From positions 373,131 to 437,130 of the forward strand of contig JAHFBG010000001.1 of assembly GCA_023250155.1 (NCBI GenBank): a stretch of DNA of 64,000 bases, read 5' to 3'. The stretch is from Candidatus Melainabacteria bacterium. Its GTDB lineage: Bacteria > Cyanobacteriota > Vampirovibrionia > 2-02-FULL-35-15. Position numbers and translations under genes: made by a program. The notes under the pieces were generated by a model. The model searched no databases, was not told the origin of the DNA, and saw only the letters and a program-made list of their open reading frames with translations. Every line of letters starts with the position of its first letter. The first letter of the stretch is position 1. Positions 10,178 to 17,735 of this stretch are shown here, in pieces.

Positions 10178-11005
10178 ATGAAAACAATGCAAATCCCAAA
10201 TCCTACAAATATTAAAATAGCTAATATTATTTCTATTGCTAAACAAGCGGCTGATGCTGCAATGAAGTGTATTAATTCTGGTTTAAAAATTTCTATAAAA
10301 AAAGACGGTAGCAAGGTTACTAACGCTGATTTAGCAGCGAATTCATTAGTAACAACTGGCTTATCAAAGCTCACTCAAGACATACCCATACTTAGTGAAG
10401 AAAGCTGTAGTGAATTTGATCTTGAAAATTTAAAAGAAACTTTTTGGTGTGTTGATCCTATAGATGGTACTGATACTATGATTAGCTACTCTAATGGAAA
10501 TAAAGAGCATACTGGATTTGCTGTAAACATTGCTTTAGTGCATAATGGAAAACCAGTTAAGGGTGTAGTTTACTATCCATCTCGGGATGAGGTTTATTAT
10601 ACGGGTGATGATGATAAGGCTTATAAAACAGATGTAAATTTGAACACTAAAATTATAAATTCTGTAAAAGCTAATGACTATGGACCACTTAAAGCTTCTG
10701 TTGGTTATAAAAAAGAAGATAGGCCTATAAGTATTAAAGGACGTGAGGTTGAATATGTTCCTGAAGTAGGTGGTGGCAGAATGCTAAAAGTAGCAGAGTC
10801 CTCAGCTGATGTAGCATGGTTAAATTTTAAGATGGCACTGTGGGACCTTGCAGCTAGTCATGCAGTATTGAAAGCTGCTGGTGGAGACTTGGTACTTGAA
10901 GAAAATGGAAAAGATGTAGACTATACAAATTCTGACTTCACAATAGAACCTACTATTGGAGCACATTTAGATACTTTAGTTAAACTGGGGTATAAGAAGC
11001 CTTAA
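10178..11005 (+). CDS. cysQ: Inositol-monophosphatase/CysQ family phosphatase
   Basis: Lithium-sensitive-type sugar or nucleotide phosphatase, 275 residues. It shows the family signature: KKDGSKVTNADLAAN near residue 45, SEES near 75, WCVDPIDGTDTM (metal-binding DPIDGT) near 95, and LWDLAASHAVLKAAGG near 225. CysQ members hydrolyse 3'-phosphoadenosine 5'-phosphate in sulfate metabolism; others take inositol or fructose phosphates. The motifs do not separate these, so the symbol is provisional. It lies 30 bases after the ATP-grasp gene, probably in the same transcript. Confidence 0.82.
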   Translation: MKTMQIPNPTNIKIANIISIAKQAADAAMKCINSGLKISIKKDGSKVTNADLAANSLVTTGLSKLTQDIPILSEESCSEFDLENLKETFWCVDPIDGTDTMISYSNGNKEHTGFAVNIALVHNGKPVKGVVYYPSRDEVYYTGDDDKAYKTDVNLNTKIINSVKANDYGPLKASVGYKKEDRPISIKGREVEYVPEVGGGRMLKVAESSADVAWLNFKMALWDLAASHAVLKAAGGDLVLEENGKDVDYTNSDFTIEPTIGAHLDTLVKLGYKKP

Positions 11006-11064
11006 CATAACTCTCTTTTCATTAAGCTATAATTTATTATTCTTAATGTGAACTTATTTAACAT

Positions 11065-11763
11065 ATGACTATAAACATTATAAATAGTGGTGCTAACAGT
11101 TTTTTAAGGCCAGTTTATTCTAGAAAACAAGTAGAAAATAAAATTATCTCTCTTGATGAAGTTAATGACAGTGCAAGTCTAAAAGCAATATTAACTATAG
11201 ACTTTCTTAAAGGACTTGGTCATAAGCCAGTAGTTCACAATAATGGATTTATTGTACTAAATCTAACAAAAAGAAAACGTCTTCATATCTGGGGACATTC
11301 TGATATTCCAAAGATTCGGGAAGAGCAAGCCATTCATGATCATGTATTTGGTTTTCGTTCTTTTTCACTAGTAGGAAAATTATCAAATATAAATTATGAG
11401 TTGAATACTGATGATAGTAAATATCAAATTTACTTTACTAATCAATCTAATTATTTAGTAGAACCTTCTAATGTTTTTTGTGATGTCAAATTGAAGCAGA
11501 TGACTACTATCGCTCCATTTGGAAACAAAGAGGAATTATCTGATTTTTATGATATAAAACCCTGGGATCTACATAGAACGATAGTTACAGAGAAAGCTGC
11601 TACAGTAATTCACAAATCTGGGAATATAGTGACCACGCATAATCATCAAGGACAACGTGCTATGGTTTTAATTCCTAAAGATAAAAAGCCATTTATTGAG
11701 TCTCCTCCTTTACCTATTAATGAAAAAGTTTTATGGGAGATTATTGAGGATGCTTTAACTTAA
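11065..11763 (+). CDS. Uncharacterised protein with a cupin-like His motif
   Basis: 232 residues, no confident family. The centre reads HIWGHSDIPKIREEQAIHDHVFGFRSFSLVG, where HDH followed by a Phe-rich strand, then GKLSNINYEL, resembles the HxH metal-binding strand of cupin/dioxygenase beta-barrels. A second His-rich segment (NIVTTHNHQGQRAMVLI) near residue 200 could supply more ligands. No signal peptide. A TATAAT at 11028-11033 precedes it by about 30 bases, so it may have its own promoter. Function unknown. Confidence 0.55.
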   Translation: MTINIINSGANSFLRPVYSRKQVENKIISLDEVNDSASLKAILTIDFLKGLGHKPVVHNNGFIVLNLTKRKRLHIWGHSDIPKIREEQAIHDHVFGFRSFSLVGKLSNINYELNTDDSKYQIYFTNQSNYLVEPSNVFCDVKLKQMTTIAPFGNKEELSDFYDIKPWDLHRTIVTEKAATVIHKSGNIVTTHNHQGQRAMVLIPKDKKPFIESPPLPINEKVLWEIIEDALT

Positions 11764-11842
11764 CTGCGCTTAACGAATTGAAAATAGTTACTTTATAAAG
11801 TATATTATTACTAACTTAGAAAATTTATATTTTGGAGAGAAC

Positions 11843-12283
11843 ATGAAAATATTAAATAAACTAGCAATTGCAACTGTACTATCTCTGCCAATAATTGGAG
11901 CTGGGTGTACAAATCAAACTCCTAAACAAAAAGGTGAAGTTTATTTAGAACTTAAAGATTTACAACATAAGATTCCACATTTAGCAGACATAAATTTATA
12001 TGATGAAAATAAGGATGACATTATAAGTACCGATGAGGCATTGAAGTTTATTAAACAACAAATACTAAGTCTAGGAAGTAATAAATCTCTATCACAAGAA
12101 GATAAAACTAAAATTATAACCATAATTGAAAAAGTGACACAACATAGAAACGAAAGTAAAGCACAATGGCAAAATGCAAATCCACATTTGGAAATTACAA
12201 CCTGGCATTATGATACATTGATATCTTCTTTTAAAGAGGCTCTTGATTTACTAATAAAAGAAGATATGAAAGTAAAGAACTAG
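11843..12283 (+). CDS. Small lipoprotein with one EF-hand loop
   Basis: 146 residues. Signal peptide MKILNKLAIATVLSLPIIGAGC with a lipobox ending at Cys, so probably membrane-anchored after lipidation. The mature part contains DENKDDIISTDE, which fits all ligand positions of a canonical 12-residue EF-hand calcium loop (D1, N3, D5, I8, E12), followed by a helix. The rest is helical and charged with no recognised domain. GGAGAG lies 6 bases before the ATG. Convergent with the next gene, leaving only 8 bases between stops. Confidence 0.7.
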   Translation: MKILNKLAIATVLSLPIIGAGCTNQTPKQKGEVYLELKDLQHKIPHLADINLYDENKDDIISTDEALKFIKQQILSLGSNKSLSQEDKTKIITIIEKVTQHRNESKAQWQNANPHLEITTWHYDTLISSFKEALDLLIKEDMKVKN

Positions 12284-12291
12284 ATACCTAC

Positions 12292-13356
12292 TTAAACATA
12301 CTTTTTTAAGTAATCCATTAATGGATTAAAAAAGGCTTTAAGATCAGATCTATAGTTTCTATATGCTTGTGGCATTTCAGCATGCAGATCATAAAAATGT
12401 TTTGCTAAATCTGGATCTTTTTCTATAGTTTTAAGTGGCATATAAAAAGGTTGAATGTTCATTAATATATAATCACTATTATTTTCTAACCTTTTAAATG
12501 TTTCTCTTTCTGTTCTTATGGTTAACTCTTTGCCAATGTTTTCTGCCGTATAATTTTTTTCTTCTGGGGAAATATAAATATCAGGATGCTGACTCCAAGA
12601 GGCTTCTGTATGCACAAGGGTGACAAATCTTATTGAGGGTCTTTCTGTTTTTAATTGATCTAAATAGCTATCTACTCTTTTTTCTAATTGATCTCTATAA
12701 ATGGGTACTCCTTCCATAGCCCCACCTTTCATTTCATAATGGACTTGAGCTACAGCTTTGTTTATCTTGTCACTTAGTCTCCACTTTGAAGTCAGGTGTG
12801 CAGAACCTGCTACAAGAATATATTTATCATTAATTTTTTTGTTTAAAAATAAATCTGCTGGAACCAATCTACCAGCTACTTTTAAGGGATGATTGCTGGA
12901 ATCTCTTAAATCCCATTCTTCTTTAGTAACTTTATTTCTAACATATGGTCCTTGTCTTTCAAAATAATTAGGGTATTGTCGAATAAGAGAATTTAGCATT
13001 TCTTCAGAAGCACTTTCATGTCCTGGTAATGCAATAAACACTTTATCAGGGATTAAATGAGAGATCTGTTCTTTGTCTTTTAGGTATTCAATATAATTCT
13101 TATCAAAAATAATTAGATCATTTAAATCATTTAAAGGCTTGGCTATATGAGGTGGTTTAAGTTTTCCAAACAAGGACATGTATTCATTTAAAATGTTAAA
13201 TCTAGCATGAGATTCAATCTGTGGTTGAAAGGATGTTTCATGTATTTGACTTATAAATCTATTAGCACTTGTAGAAGGTACTAATTGCTGAGTTTGTCTA
13301 GAAGATAAACTAAATCTTCCTACTAGGTGAGATTGATTTTGTATGGGTGTTATCAC
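12292..13356 (-). CDS. Uncharacterised protein
   Basis: 354 residues, not recognised. The N-terminus (MITPIQNQSHLVGRFSLSS) is polar and Ser/Gln-rich and begins with the M-x-x-P-I pattern shared by several unknown proteins in this window. The body is a mixed alpha/beta soluble protein with strands such as DKVFIALPGHES, KYILVAGSAHL and IRFVTLVHTEASW, each hydrophobic with a polar or His-containing end, suggestive of an alpha/beta enzyme fold. The His at HES, SAHL and VHTE are candidate active-site residues, but I cannot name a family. Last gene downstream of the 982-residue protein and the Pro-rich peptide on this strand. Confidence 0.55.
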   Translation of the reverse strand: MITPIQNQSHLVGRFSLSSRQTQQLVPSTSANRFISQIHETSFQPQIESHARFNILNEYMSLFGKLKPPHIAKPLNDLNDLIIFDKNYIEYLKDKEQISHLIPDKVFIALPGHESASEEMLNSLIRQYPNYFERQGPYVRNKVTKEEWDLRDSSNHPLKVAGRLVPADLFLNKKINDKYILVAGSAHLTSKWRLSDKINKAVAQVHYEMKGGAMEGVPIYRDQLEKRVDSYLDQLKTERPSIRFVTLVHTEASWSQHPDIYISPEEKNYTAENIGKELTIRTERETFKRLENNSDYILMNIQPFYMPLKTIEKDPDLAKHFYDLHAEMPQAYRNYRSDLKAFFNPLMDYLKKYV

Positions 13357-13465
13357 AGTACTTTCAACTTTTTCCCAATAATATTTATTAGATTAGAAAA
13401 AGTTTAGATCAATAAATAAACTAAGTAAATATAAAAATACAAATACGAGATTAAGTACTAAACAA

Positions 13466-13711
13466 TTACGGATCCACAGGACAAATACCAGGTATTGGTT
13501 CTCCATCAGGACAGGGTCTTGTGCCTGGCTTTTGAATGGGTTTTGGATTATCCGGTTTAGCTGGTGGTGGTGATGGTTTTGGATCTGGCTTAGGTGGTGG
13601 TGGTGTAGGTTTTGGGGCAGGTTTTGTATCTGGCTTGGGTTCTGGCTTTACTGGCGGTGGTGCTGCGGGTGCTGCAGCTATTGTACTTACTGTAAATAAA
13701 TTAACTTTCAT
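13466..13711 (-). CDS. Pro/Lys-rich small protein
   Basis: 81 residues, about half proline and lysine, with PKP/PPP tracts giving an extended, disordered chain. The C-terminal tail (RPCPDGEPIPGICPVDP) has two cysteines that could form a disulfide loop. A strong ribosome site AAGGAG sits just before the ATG and overlaps the stop of the upstream 982-residue gene (13721), so the two are probably translated from one mRNA. No classical signal peptide is seen; the short TVSTIAAAPAAPP start is only weakly hydrophobic. Confidence 0.6.
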   Translation of the reverse strand: MKVNLFTVSTIAAAPAAPPPVKPEPKPDTKPAPKPTPPPPKPDPKPSPPPAKPDNPKPIQKPGTRPCPDGEPIPGICPVDP

Positions 13712-13720
13712 TTTTTCTCC

Positions 13721-16669
13721 TTATGAAATCCCTAAATCCTTTCTGTTATAAAACCTAAAATCTTTTATCATCCCATCAGTATTTTCTACAAGTGGCATAA
13801 TAAGCTTATTCCAAAGATTTTCTTCTATTATTCCTATGCCTTCAGAATCAAAAGGGATTTTTTTATCTTCAATGCTTAAAATCATATCACTAGTATCTAA
13901 TGCAAATAAAGAATTTGGTTTATTCCACCAGTCCAGTGTATTTGCACTTACTAAGATAGGACAATCTTCTTTTTTAATAAGTCCTTCTTTATATCCTTTA
14001 TGATATTTATAAGCTTCTTCAAGCATTCTCAGTGGTTCTTTTTTATGCCAGTAAGAAAGTGATATTCTAAAAAGATCTAAAAGATTTTGGTAGCTATTTG
14101 TAAGTGCATAAATTTTATCATGTGCTTCTCTTAAAGGAATAAATCCTTTTTCTAATTCTGGAGTCATGTGCTCTTTATATCCAGTAAGCATATGTGATTT
14201 ATGTACATGTCCGTAGGCATCTTCTGTTTCATTTAAATACCATTCCCATTCATGATATGGCTTACTGTTTGGTGGATAAGCATTACACAATCCTCCACCT
14301 ACATTTGATCCCCAGCCAATGTTTAAAATGTTAGCTGGGATTTGTTTAGCTTCTTTGATTAAATTTTCAATGGTTAGTCCGATTTCATTAACATCTTTAT
14401 GCTCTAACGATGGTCCTCTATAATCTTTATATTCAATAACTGCTCCTTTAACTTTAACTCCTTCTTTCATTGTCCCTTTAAGTTTTTCATCTAAAAGTTT
14501 TGTTGGTACTAAAAATGCACTATGAAGGTTATTGTTGTGAAAATGATCATTTAAAATCACGTAGCTATAGTGGATTTGCTTATCATCTATATCTTTCAGT
14601 GAATACTTTTCCTCTTTTTTCTTGCTCGCACAAGTAATAACTATCATTCCACGTGTAAAAATAAAATGAGTACTCTGCAAATCATTGAACTCATCACTAA
14701 GCCAATTCCAGGCAGCTTTATACTTGTGATAAGGATCTTCTCCTTTTTTTATATTCGTATCAGGTGTAAAAACCTTTTCTGGTTGAATAAATGAAATTAA
14801 AAAACCACGCCCCGGAAACATAGTGACATCTTTAGCATTTATATACTTCACACGTTTTGCAACTTCAGAACCAAACCTAGGAAGAAGAGCTGGTTCTTTT
14901 TCAGGGGGTCTTTTAGTCTCTACAGTAAATGCACTAAATCCATGATAAATATCATAAGCTCTAGCATAAACATTTAACGTTTCATCAGACATTATTTTTG
15001 CTTTAAGATTTACTAATCCCGATGGGTCTCTTAGTGAAAATGGCACATGATCATTTTTTATAGTTTCACTTATGATTTCACCTTGTATTTTTCTTGTCTC
15101 TGGCAAATCACTTCTAACCATTGCAGTTATTGCTGAGTGAACTGTAATTTCTTTTAAAAGCTTCAGAGAATCATCAATGATTGGATTCTTTTTTATACTG
15201 TTTAAATATGTTTTTAACATTGCATTTGATATATTTTCTTTATTTTTAGCTAGAGAAGCTAAACAATTTGCAGCACCCGGCGAAGTACAATTTATTTCAT
15301 AAGCATCAAACAAAAGCTTTGGCGCTTTATTAACCACCAATTCATAAAATCCATTTGTAATTGACTCTAGTTCAATAGAATTCTTAGACTTTTCCAATAA
15401 GTTTTTATAAACCGACCATTGTTCATGAGTAGGCTTAGCCAATATTGAATCGTAAAAGGATCGTACAATACTGTCCAGATATTGTTGATCTACATTGCTT
15501 TCAATTACCGTCTCAAATATATTCCATTCATCCTCTGATGGATTTGCTTTAATTACAGGTATTAAATCATCCAAAGGAAGATTTTTCTCTGAACATCGAT
15601 TCAATTTTTCTATATAAAATTTTAGTTTTTCTGAATCTTTTTCATCACTTATATCAATAAAAGCATCAAGTACATCATCTACAAGAAGTTTTGCATCAAT
15701 GCGTTTATTTAATAGTTTTATTAGTGGACTCCAGCACTTATCCAGAACCTCTACATCTTTAAATCTATGAAATGAACTAAGTGCATCACTAAAAAAGAAA
15801 TCATTTTTTTTATAATAATTTAAAACAATTTTAAAAACATTCCATTTAATAGGAGATAAATCTTTTACTAAATCTAAATAGTTTAAGGTGGCTTCACATA
15901 AGTCATCATTAAACTGTTTGTGATTGTCGAGTAAATCCTCATATATTTTTAATTGCTCTACATTTAGCTCAGCTTTTATAAGCCTTGGTAATGCTTTCCT
16001 TAATCCATTAAATCTCTCTACATTGCTTATCCATTTTTTCTGTCTATAGTAATCATAAATATTAAAAACCAGATTTAATTTTTCTTTCGTAGGATTCAAA
16101 GGAATTATATCTGCAGTAAGATAAGTCAAAACTCCTATTCTTTTATTTTTTTTAATTTCAGCATAAGCTTTATCTTTAAAAAGATTGAATTGTTCAGTAT
16201 TAGGATTTGATTTTAACAATCGGGCAAACCCACTTAAAAAGTGCTCCACCTTGGTATTATTCTCAAGATATGATTTAGTCATATCATCTAAAAAAACTAA
16301 TTGATCTGTATTTGGTTTTAGTTTAAATACACTAGCAGAAGATTTAATTAAAGGATTTATATCCCAGATTCTAAATTCATAAACGGAGAGTAAATCTTCA
16401 AATAACTTCCACTCATCAGATGTAGGTTCTGACTGGACTAAAGAAGTATATGTAGAAATTAACTCTTCTTTTTTTTCGCTATGAGTAACTAACTCATTAA
16501 AATGAAGCCATTGCTCAGGATTAGGCCTTGATTCAACCAATTTATCAAAACCATTAACTATTCTTAATTCTTTATCTATGTATGTAGGTATACCAGTTCT
16601 ATATGCTTCTCTTTCAGCACTAGACAATAAATACCTCAAAGAGGAAATAAGAGGGGAAACTATTTTCAT
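13721..16669 (-). CDS. 982-residue helical-repeat protein of unknown function
   Basis: The N-terminal half (about 40-480) is built of divergent repeats of roughly 33-37 residues with the signature [NAK]-P-[NT]-x-[ED]-[EQ]-W-x-x-[FY]-x-x-L. Examples are RPNPEQWLHFNEL, EPTSDEWKLFEDL, NPNTEQFNLFKDK, NPSEDEWNIFETV and KPTHEQWSVYKNL, with Pro near residues 49, 82, 119 and 156. They predict helical hairpins stacked into a solenoid, as in TPR/HEAT-like proteins. The C-terminal half (about 560-982) is a separate globular region with ILNIGWGSNVGGGLCNAY and several His/Trp-rich segments; not recognised. No signal peptide. First gene of a minus-strand set with the Pro-rich peptide. Confidence 0.7.
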   Translation of the reverse strand: MKIVSPLISSLRYLLSSAEREAYRTGIPTYIDKELRIVNGFDKLVESRPNPEQWLHFNELVTHSEKKEELISTYTSLVQSEPTSDEWKLFEDLLSVYEFRIWDINPLIKSSASVFKLKPNTDQLVFLDDMTKSYLENNTKVEHFLSGFARLLKSNPNTEQFNLFKDKAYAEIKKNKRIGVLTYLTADIIPLNPTKEKLNLVFNIYDYYRQKKWISNVERFNGLRKALPRLIKAELNVEQLKIYEDLLDNHKQFNDDLCEATLNYLDLVKDLSPIKWNVFKIVLNYYKKNDFFFSDALSSFHRFKDVEVLDKCWSPLIKLLNKRIDAKLLVDDVLDAFIDISDEKDSEKLKFYIEKLNRCSEKNLPLDDLIPVIKANPSEDEWNIFETVIESNVDQQYLDSIVRSFYDSILAKPTHEQWSVYKNLLEKSKNSIELESITNGFYELVVNKAPKLLFDAYEINCTSPGAANCLASLAKNKENISNAMLKTYLNSIKKNPIIDDSLKLLKEITVHSAITAMVRSDLPETRKIQGEIISETIKNDHVPFSLRDPSGLVNLKAKIMSDETLNVYARAYDIYHGFSAFTVETKRPPEKEPALLPRFGSEVAKRVKYINAKDVTMFPGRGFLISFIQPEKVFTPDTNIKKGEDPYHKYKAAWNWLSDEFNDLQSTHFIFTRGMIVITCASKKKEEKYSLKDIDDKQIHYSYVILNDHFHNNNLHSAFLVPTKLLDEKLKGTMKEGVKVKGAVIEYKDYRGPSLEHKDVNEIGLTIENLIKEAKQIPANILNIGWGSNVGGGLCNAYPPNSKPYHEWEWYLNETEDAYGHVHKSHMLTGYKEHMTPELEKGFIPLREAHDKIYALTNSYQNLLDLFRISLSYWHKKEPLRMLEEAYKYHKGYKEGLIKKEDCPILVSANTLDWWNKPNSLFALDTSDMILSIEDKKIPFDSEGIGIIEENLWNKLIMPLVENTDGMIKDFRFYNRKDLGIS

Positions 16670-16742
16670 ATTTTAAAATTACTGTGATAATACTTCAATT
16701 AAAATAAAAATTCAAGAAAGGATAAAGTGTTGTTTAGTGGGG

Positions 16743-16748
16743 TATAAT
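16743..16748 (+). promoter_or_regulatory. -10 box (TATAAT) before the small basic protein gene
   Basis: Perfect TATAAT in the divergent spacer between the 982-residue gene and the small gene at 16785. No good -35 at 17 bases. The predicted transcript would carry GGAG about 10 bases before the ATG. Confidence 0.45.
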
Positions 16749-16784
16749 GTATTACAGGAAAATAAAATATGGAGTATAAAAATC

Positions 16785-16970
16785 ATGGCAAATAAAGATC
16801 AAAAAAGACAAAAAGACAATCCTCAAGATAAAACACAATCGAAAAACAAGAATTCTCAATCACCATTTGGGAATGCCCCGAAACCATTTGAGAAGTTTTC
16901 AAATCCAAATAAATTTTCAGGTGGTGCACCAAAATCATCTACTACATTTCATAGAAGAACAGGAAAGTAA
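16785..16970 (+). CDS. Small basic disordered protein
   Basis: 61 residues from the ATG at 16785, which has GGAG at 16771-16774; an in-frame ATG further upstream at 16737 overlaps the TATAAT and is unlikely to be used. Composition is Lys, Gln, Asn, Ser and Pro with two FG-containing patches (SPFGNAPKPFEKF, NKFSGGAPK), no hydrophobic core, and a basic tail (FHRRTGK). Probably intrinsically disordered; nucleic-acid binding is possible but only inferred from charge. Confidence 0.5.
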   Translation: MANKDQKRQKDNPQDKTQSKNKNSQSPFGNAPKPFEKFSNPNKFSGGAPKSSTTFHRRTGK

Positions 16971-16975
16971 TTGAT

Positions 16976-17086
16976 TTATCTGTTCTTCTGTTTTGGCTCT
17001 TTAGGTTTCCATTTAAAGTAAGCTATAGTAGGCATCGATAAAATAACAAAGAAAGAGATAATCAACATAATTATTCTTGGGTCCAT
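16976..17086 (-). CDS. 36-residue single-pass membrane protein
   Basis: ATG at 17086 gives MDPRIIMLIISFFVILSMP followed by a basic tail (KWKPKEPKQKNR): one membrane helix of about 20 residues plus a cytosolic tail by the positive-inside rule. Its start overlaps the end of the 79-residue gene (shared ATATGGAC region), so translation is probably coupled. AGGAG lies about 15 bases upstream. Too short for standard gene calling; the size resembles small accessory subunits of membrane complexes, but no family is recognised. Confidence 0.5.
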   Translation of the reverse strand: MDPRIIMLIISFFVILSMPTIAYFKWKPKEPKQKNR

Positions 17087-17310
17087 ATACTTTTTCTTTC
17101 TCCTAACACTTCATAACCATGCAGTATGAGTAGCATACCACAATAAGCCAAGGACACTGAAACAATAAAATATACACAGATAAATATGTTTAAATCAATA
17201 AGTTTAAAATGGAAAGCGTTTAATACAAGCTTTCCAAATGGTGCTATGCAAGAAAATCCACTGATTTGAAAAAACTGTGCTTCATACTTCTTTTGTAGCT
17301 CTGTTGCCAT
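17071..17310 (-). CDS. Small two-helix membrane protein
   Basis: 79 residues with a moderately hydrophobic first segment (about 18-33) and a clear membrane helix (LNIFICVYFIVSVSLAYCGML, about 40-62). No family recognised. It is followed, with overlapping codons, by a 36-residue membrane protein. Upstream on the same strand lie a TATAAT (17360-17365) and two perfect 17-bp palindromes matching the GlnR/TnrA pattern, so the pair looks like a tightly regulated two-gene unit. Confidence 0.6.
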   Translation of the reverse strand: MATELQKKYEAQFFQISGFSCIAPFGKLVLNAFHFKLIDLNIFICVYFIVSVSLAYCGMLLILHGYEVLGERKSIWTQE

Positions 17311-17359
17311 GCAGATAAAGTACCAGACAGATGTTTTTTAGTCAAATAATTTGATGCTT

Positions 17360-17365
17360 ATTATA
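17360..17365 (-). promoter_or_regulatory. -10 box of the small membrane protein operon
   Basis: TATAAT on the minus strand, about 49 bases before the ATG at 17310. The place of the -35 box is taken by a palindrome (17370-17386) and has no TTGACA, which fits a regulator-dependent or repressor-blocked promoter. Confidence 0.5.
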
Positions 17366-17369
17366 CGAA

Positions 17370-17386
17370 TGTAACCCGCGGTTACA
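17370..17386. promoter_or_regulatory. Palindromic operator candidate, TGTAAC-N5-GTTACA, site 1
   Basis: Perfect 6+6 inverted repeat with 5-base spacer CCGCG, directly upstream of a -10 box. The pattern satisfies the TGTNA-N7-TNACA consensus of GlnR/TnrA boxes of Firmicutes. Confidence 0.55.
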
Positions 17387-17401
17387 CTAGTTCTAAAAAA
17401 G

Positions 17402-17418
17402 TGTAACTTTGGGTTACA
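17402..17418. promoter_or_regulatory. Palindromic operator candidate, TGTAAC-N5-GTTACA, site 2
   Basis: Second perfect copy (spacer TTTGG), centre 32 bases from site 1, about three helical turns, so both sites face the same side of the DNA. Confidence 0.55.
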
Positions 17419-17422
17419 AGGC

Positions 17423-17665
17423 TTAGTAAAAATTTTCTAGTGGTCTTACTAACAAGCTCATTTGTGTAAACTGATACTTAGCACCATCAAAATAATAATG
17501 ATGTATTTTTTCAACTGTAATATAGTTTTTATTATTGATTACAAGTATGTCACCTGGTGCTTTTATAGTTTGTTCTAATAATAATTTGCAAACAAGTTTT
17601 TTATCTGGCAATTCATGCACATTGATTTCATGAATATTTATAATTTTGGGTTTAGATAAACTCAC
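17423..17665 (-). CDS. Small uncharacterised protein
   Basis: 80 residues, GTG start at 17665. Predicted beta-rich soluble protein: alternating strands such as KLVCKLLLEQTI, DILVINNKNYITVEKIHHYYF and YQFTQMSLLVRP. No domain recognised. It lies between RNase J (upstream, same strand) and the operator region at 17.4 kb and has no obvious ribosome site. Confidence 0.5.
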   Translation of the reverse strand: MSLSKPKIINIHEINVHELPDKKLVCKLLLEQTIKAPGDILVINNKNYITVEKIHHYYFDGAKYQFTQMSLLVRPLENFY

Positions 17666-17712
17666 CTAAACAATTAATACCCTAGAAAGGTTATGATTTG
17701 ATTGAAATTACT

Positions 17713-17735
17713 AAAAATAAGTCTTTATTTAGACT
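17713..17735 (-). terminator. Weak hairpin terminator after the RNase J gene
   Basis: On the minus strand AGTCT-loop-AGACT, overlapping the stop codon region of the RNase J gene, is followed by TTATTTTTAG. The 5-bp stem is short, so termination would be inefficient. A second, stronger 8-bp hairpin (AACCACTT/AAGTGGTT) lies inside the last codons at 17743-17762. Confidence 0.3.

Noticed and set aside
17370..17418. Canonical NtcA sites (GTA-N8-TAC)
   Set aside because: The spacing between GTA and TAC is 9, not 8, in all three copies; the GlnR/TnrA pattern fits exactly instead.
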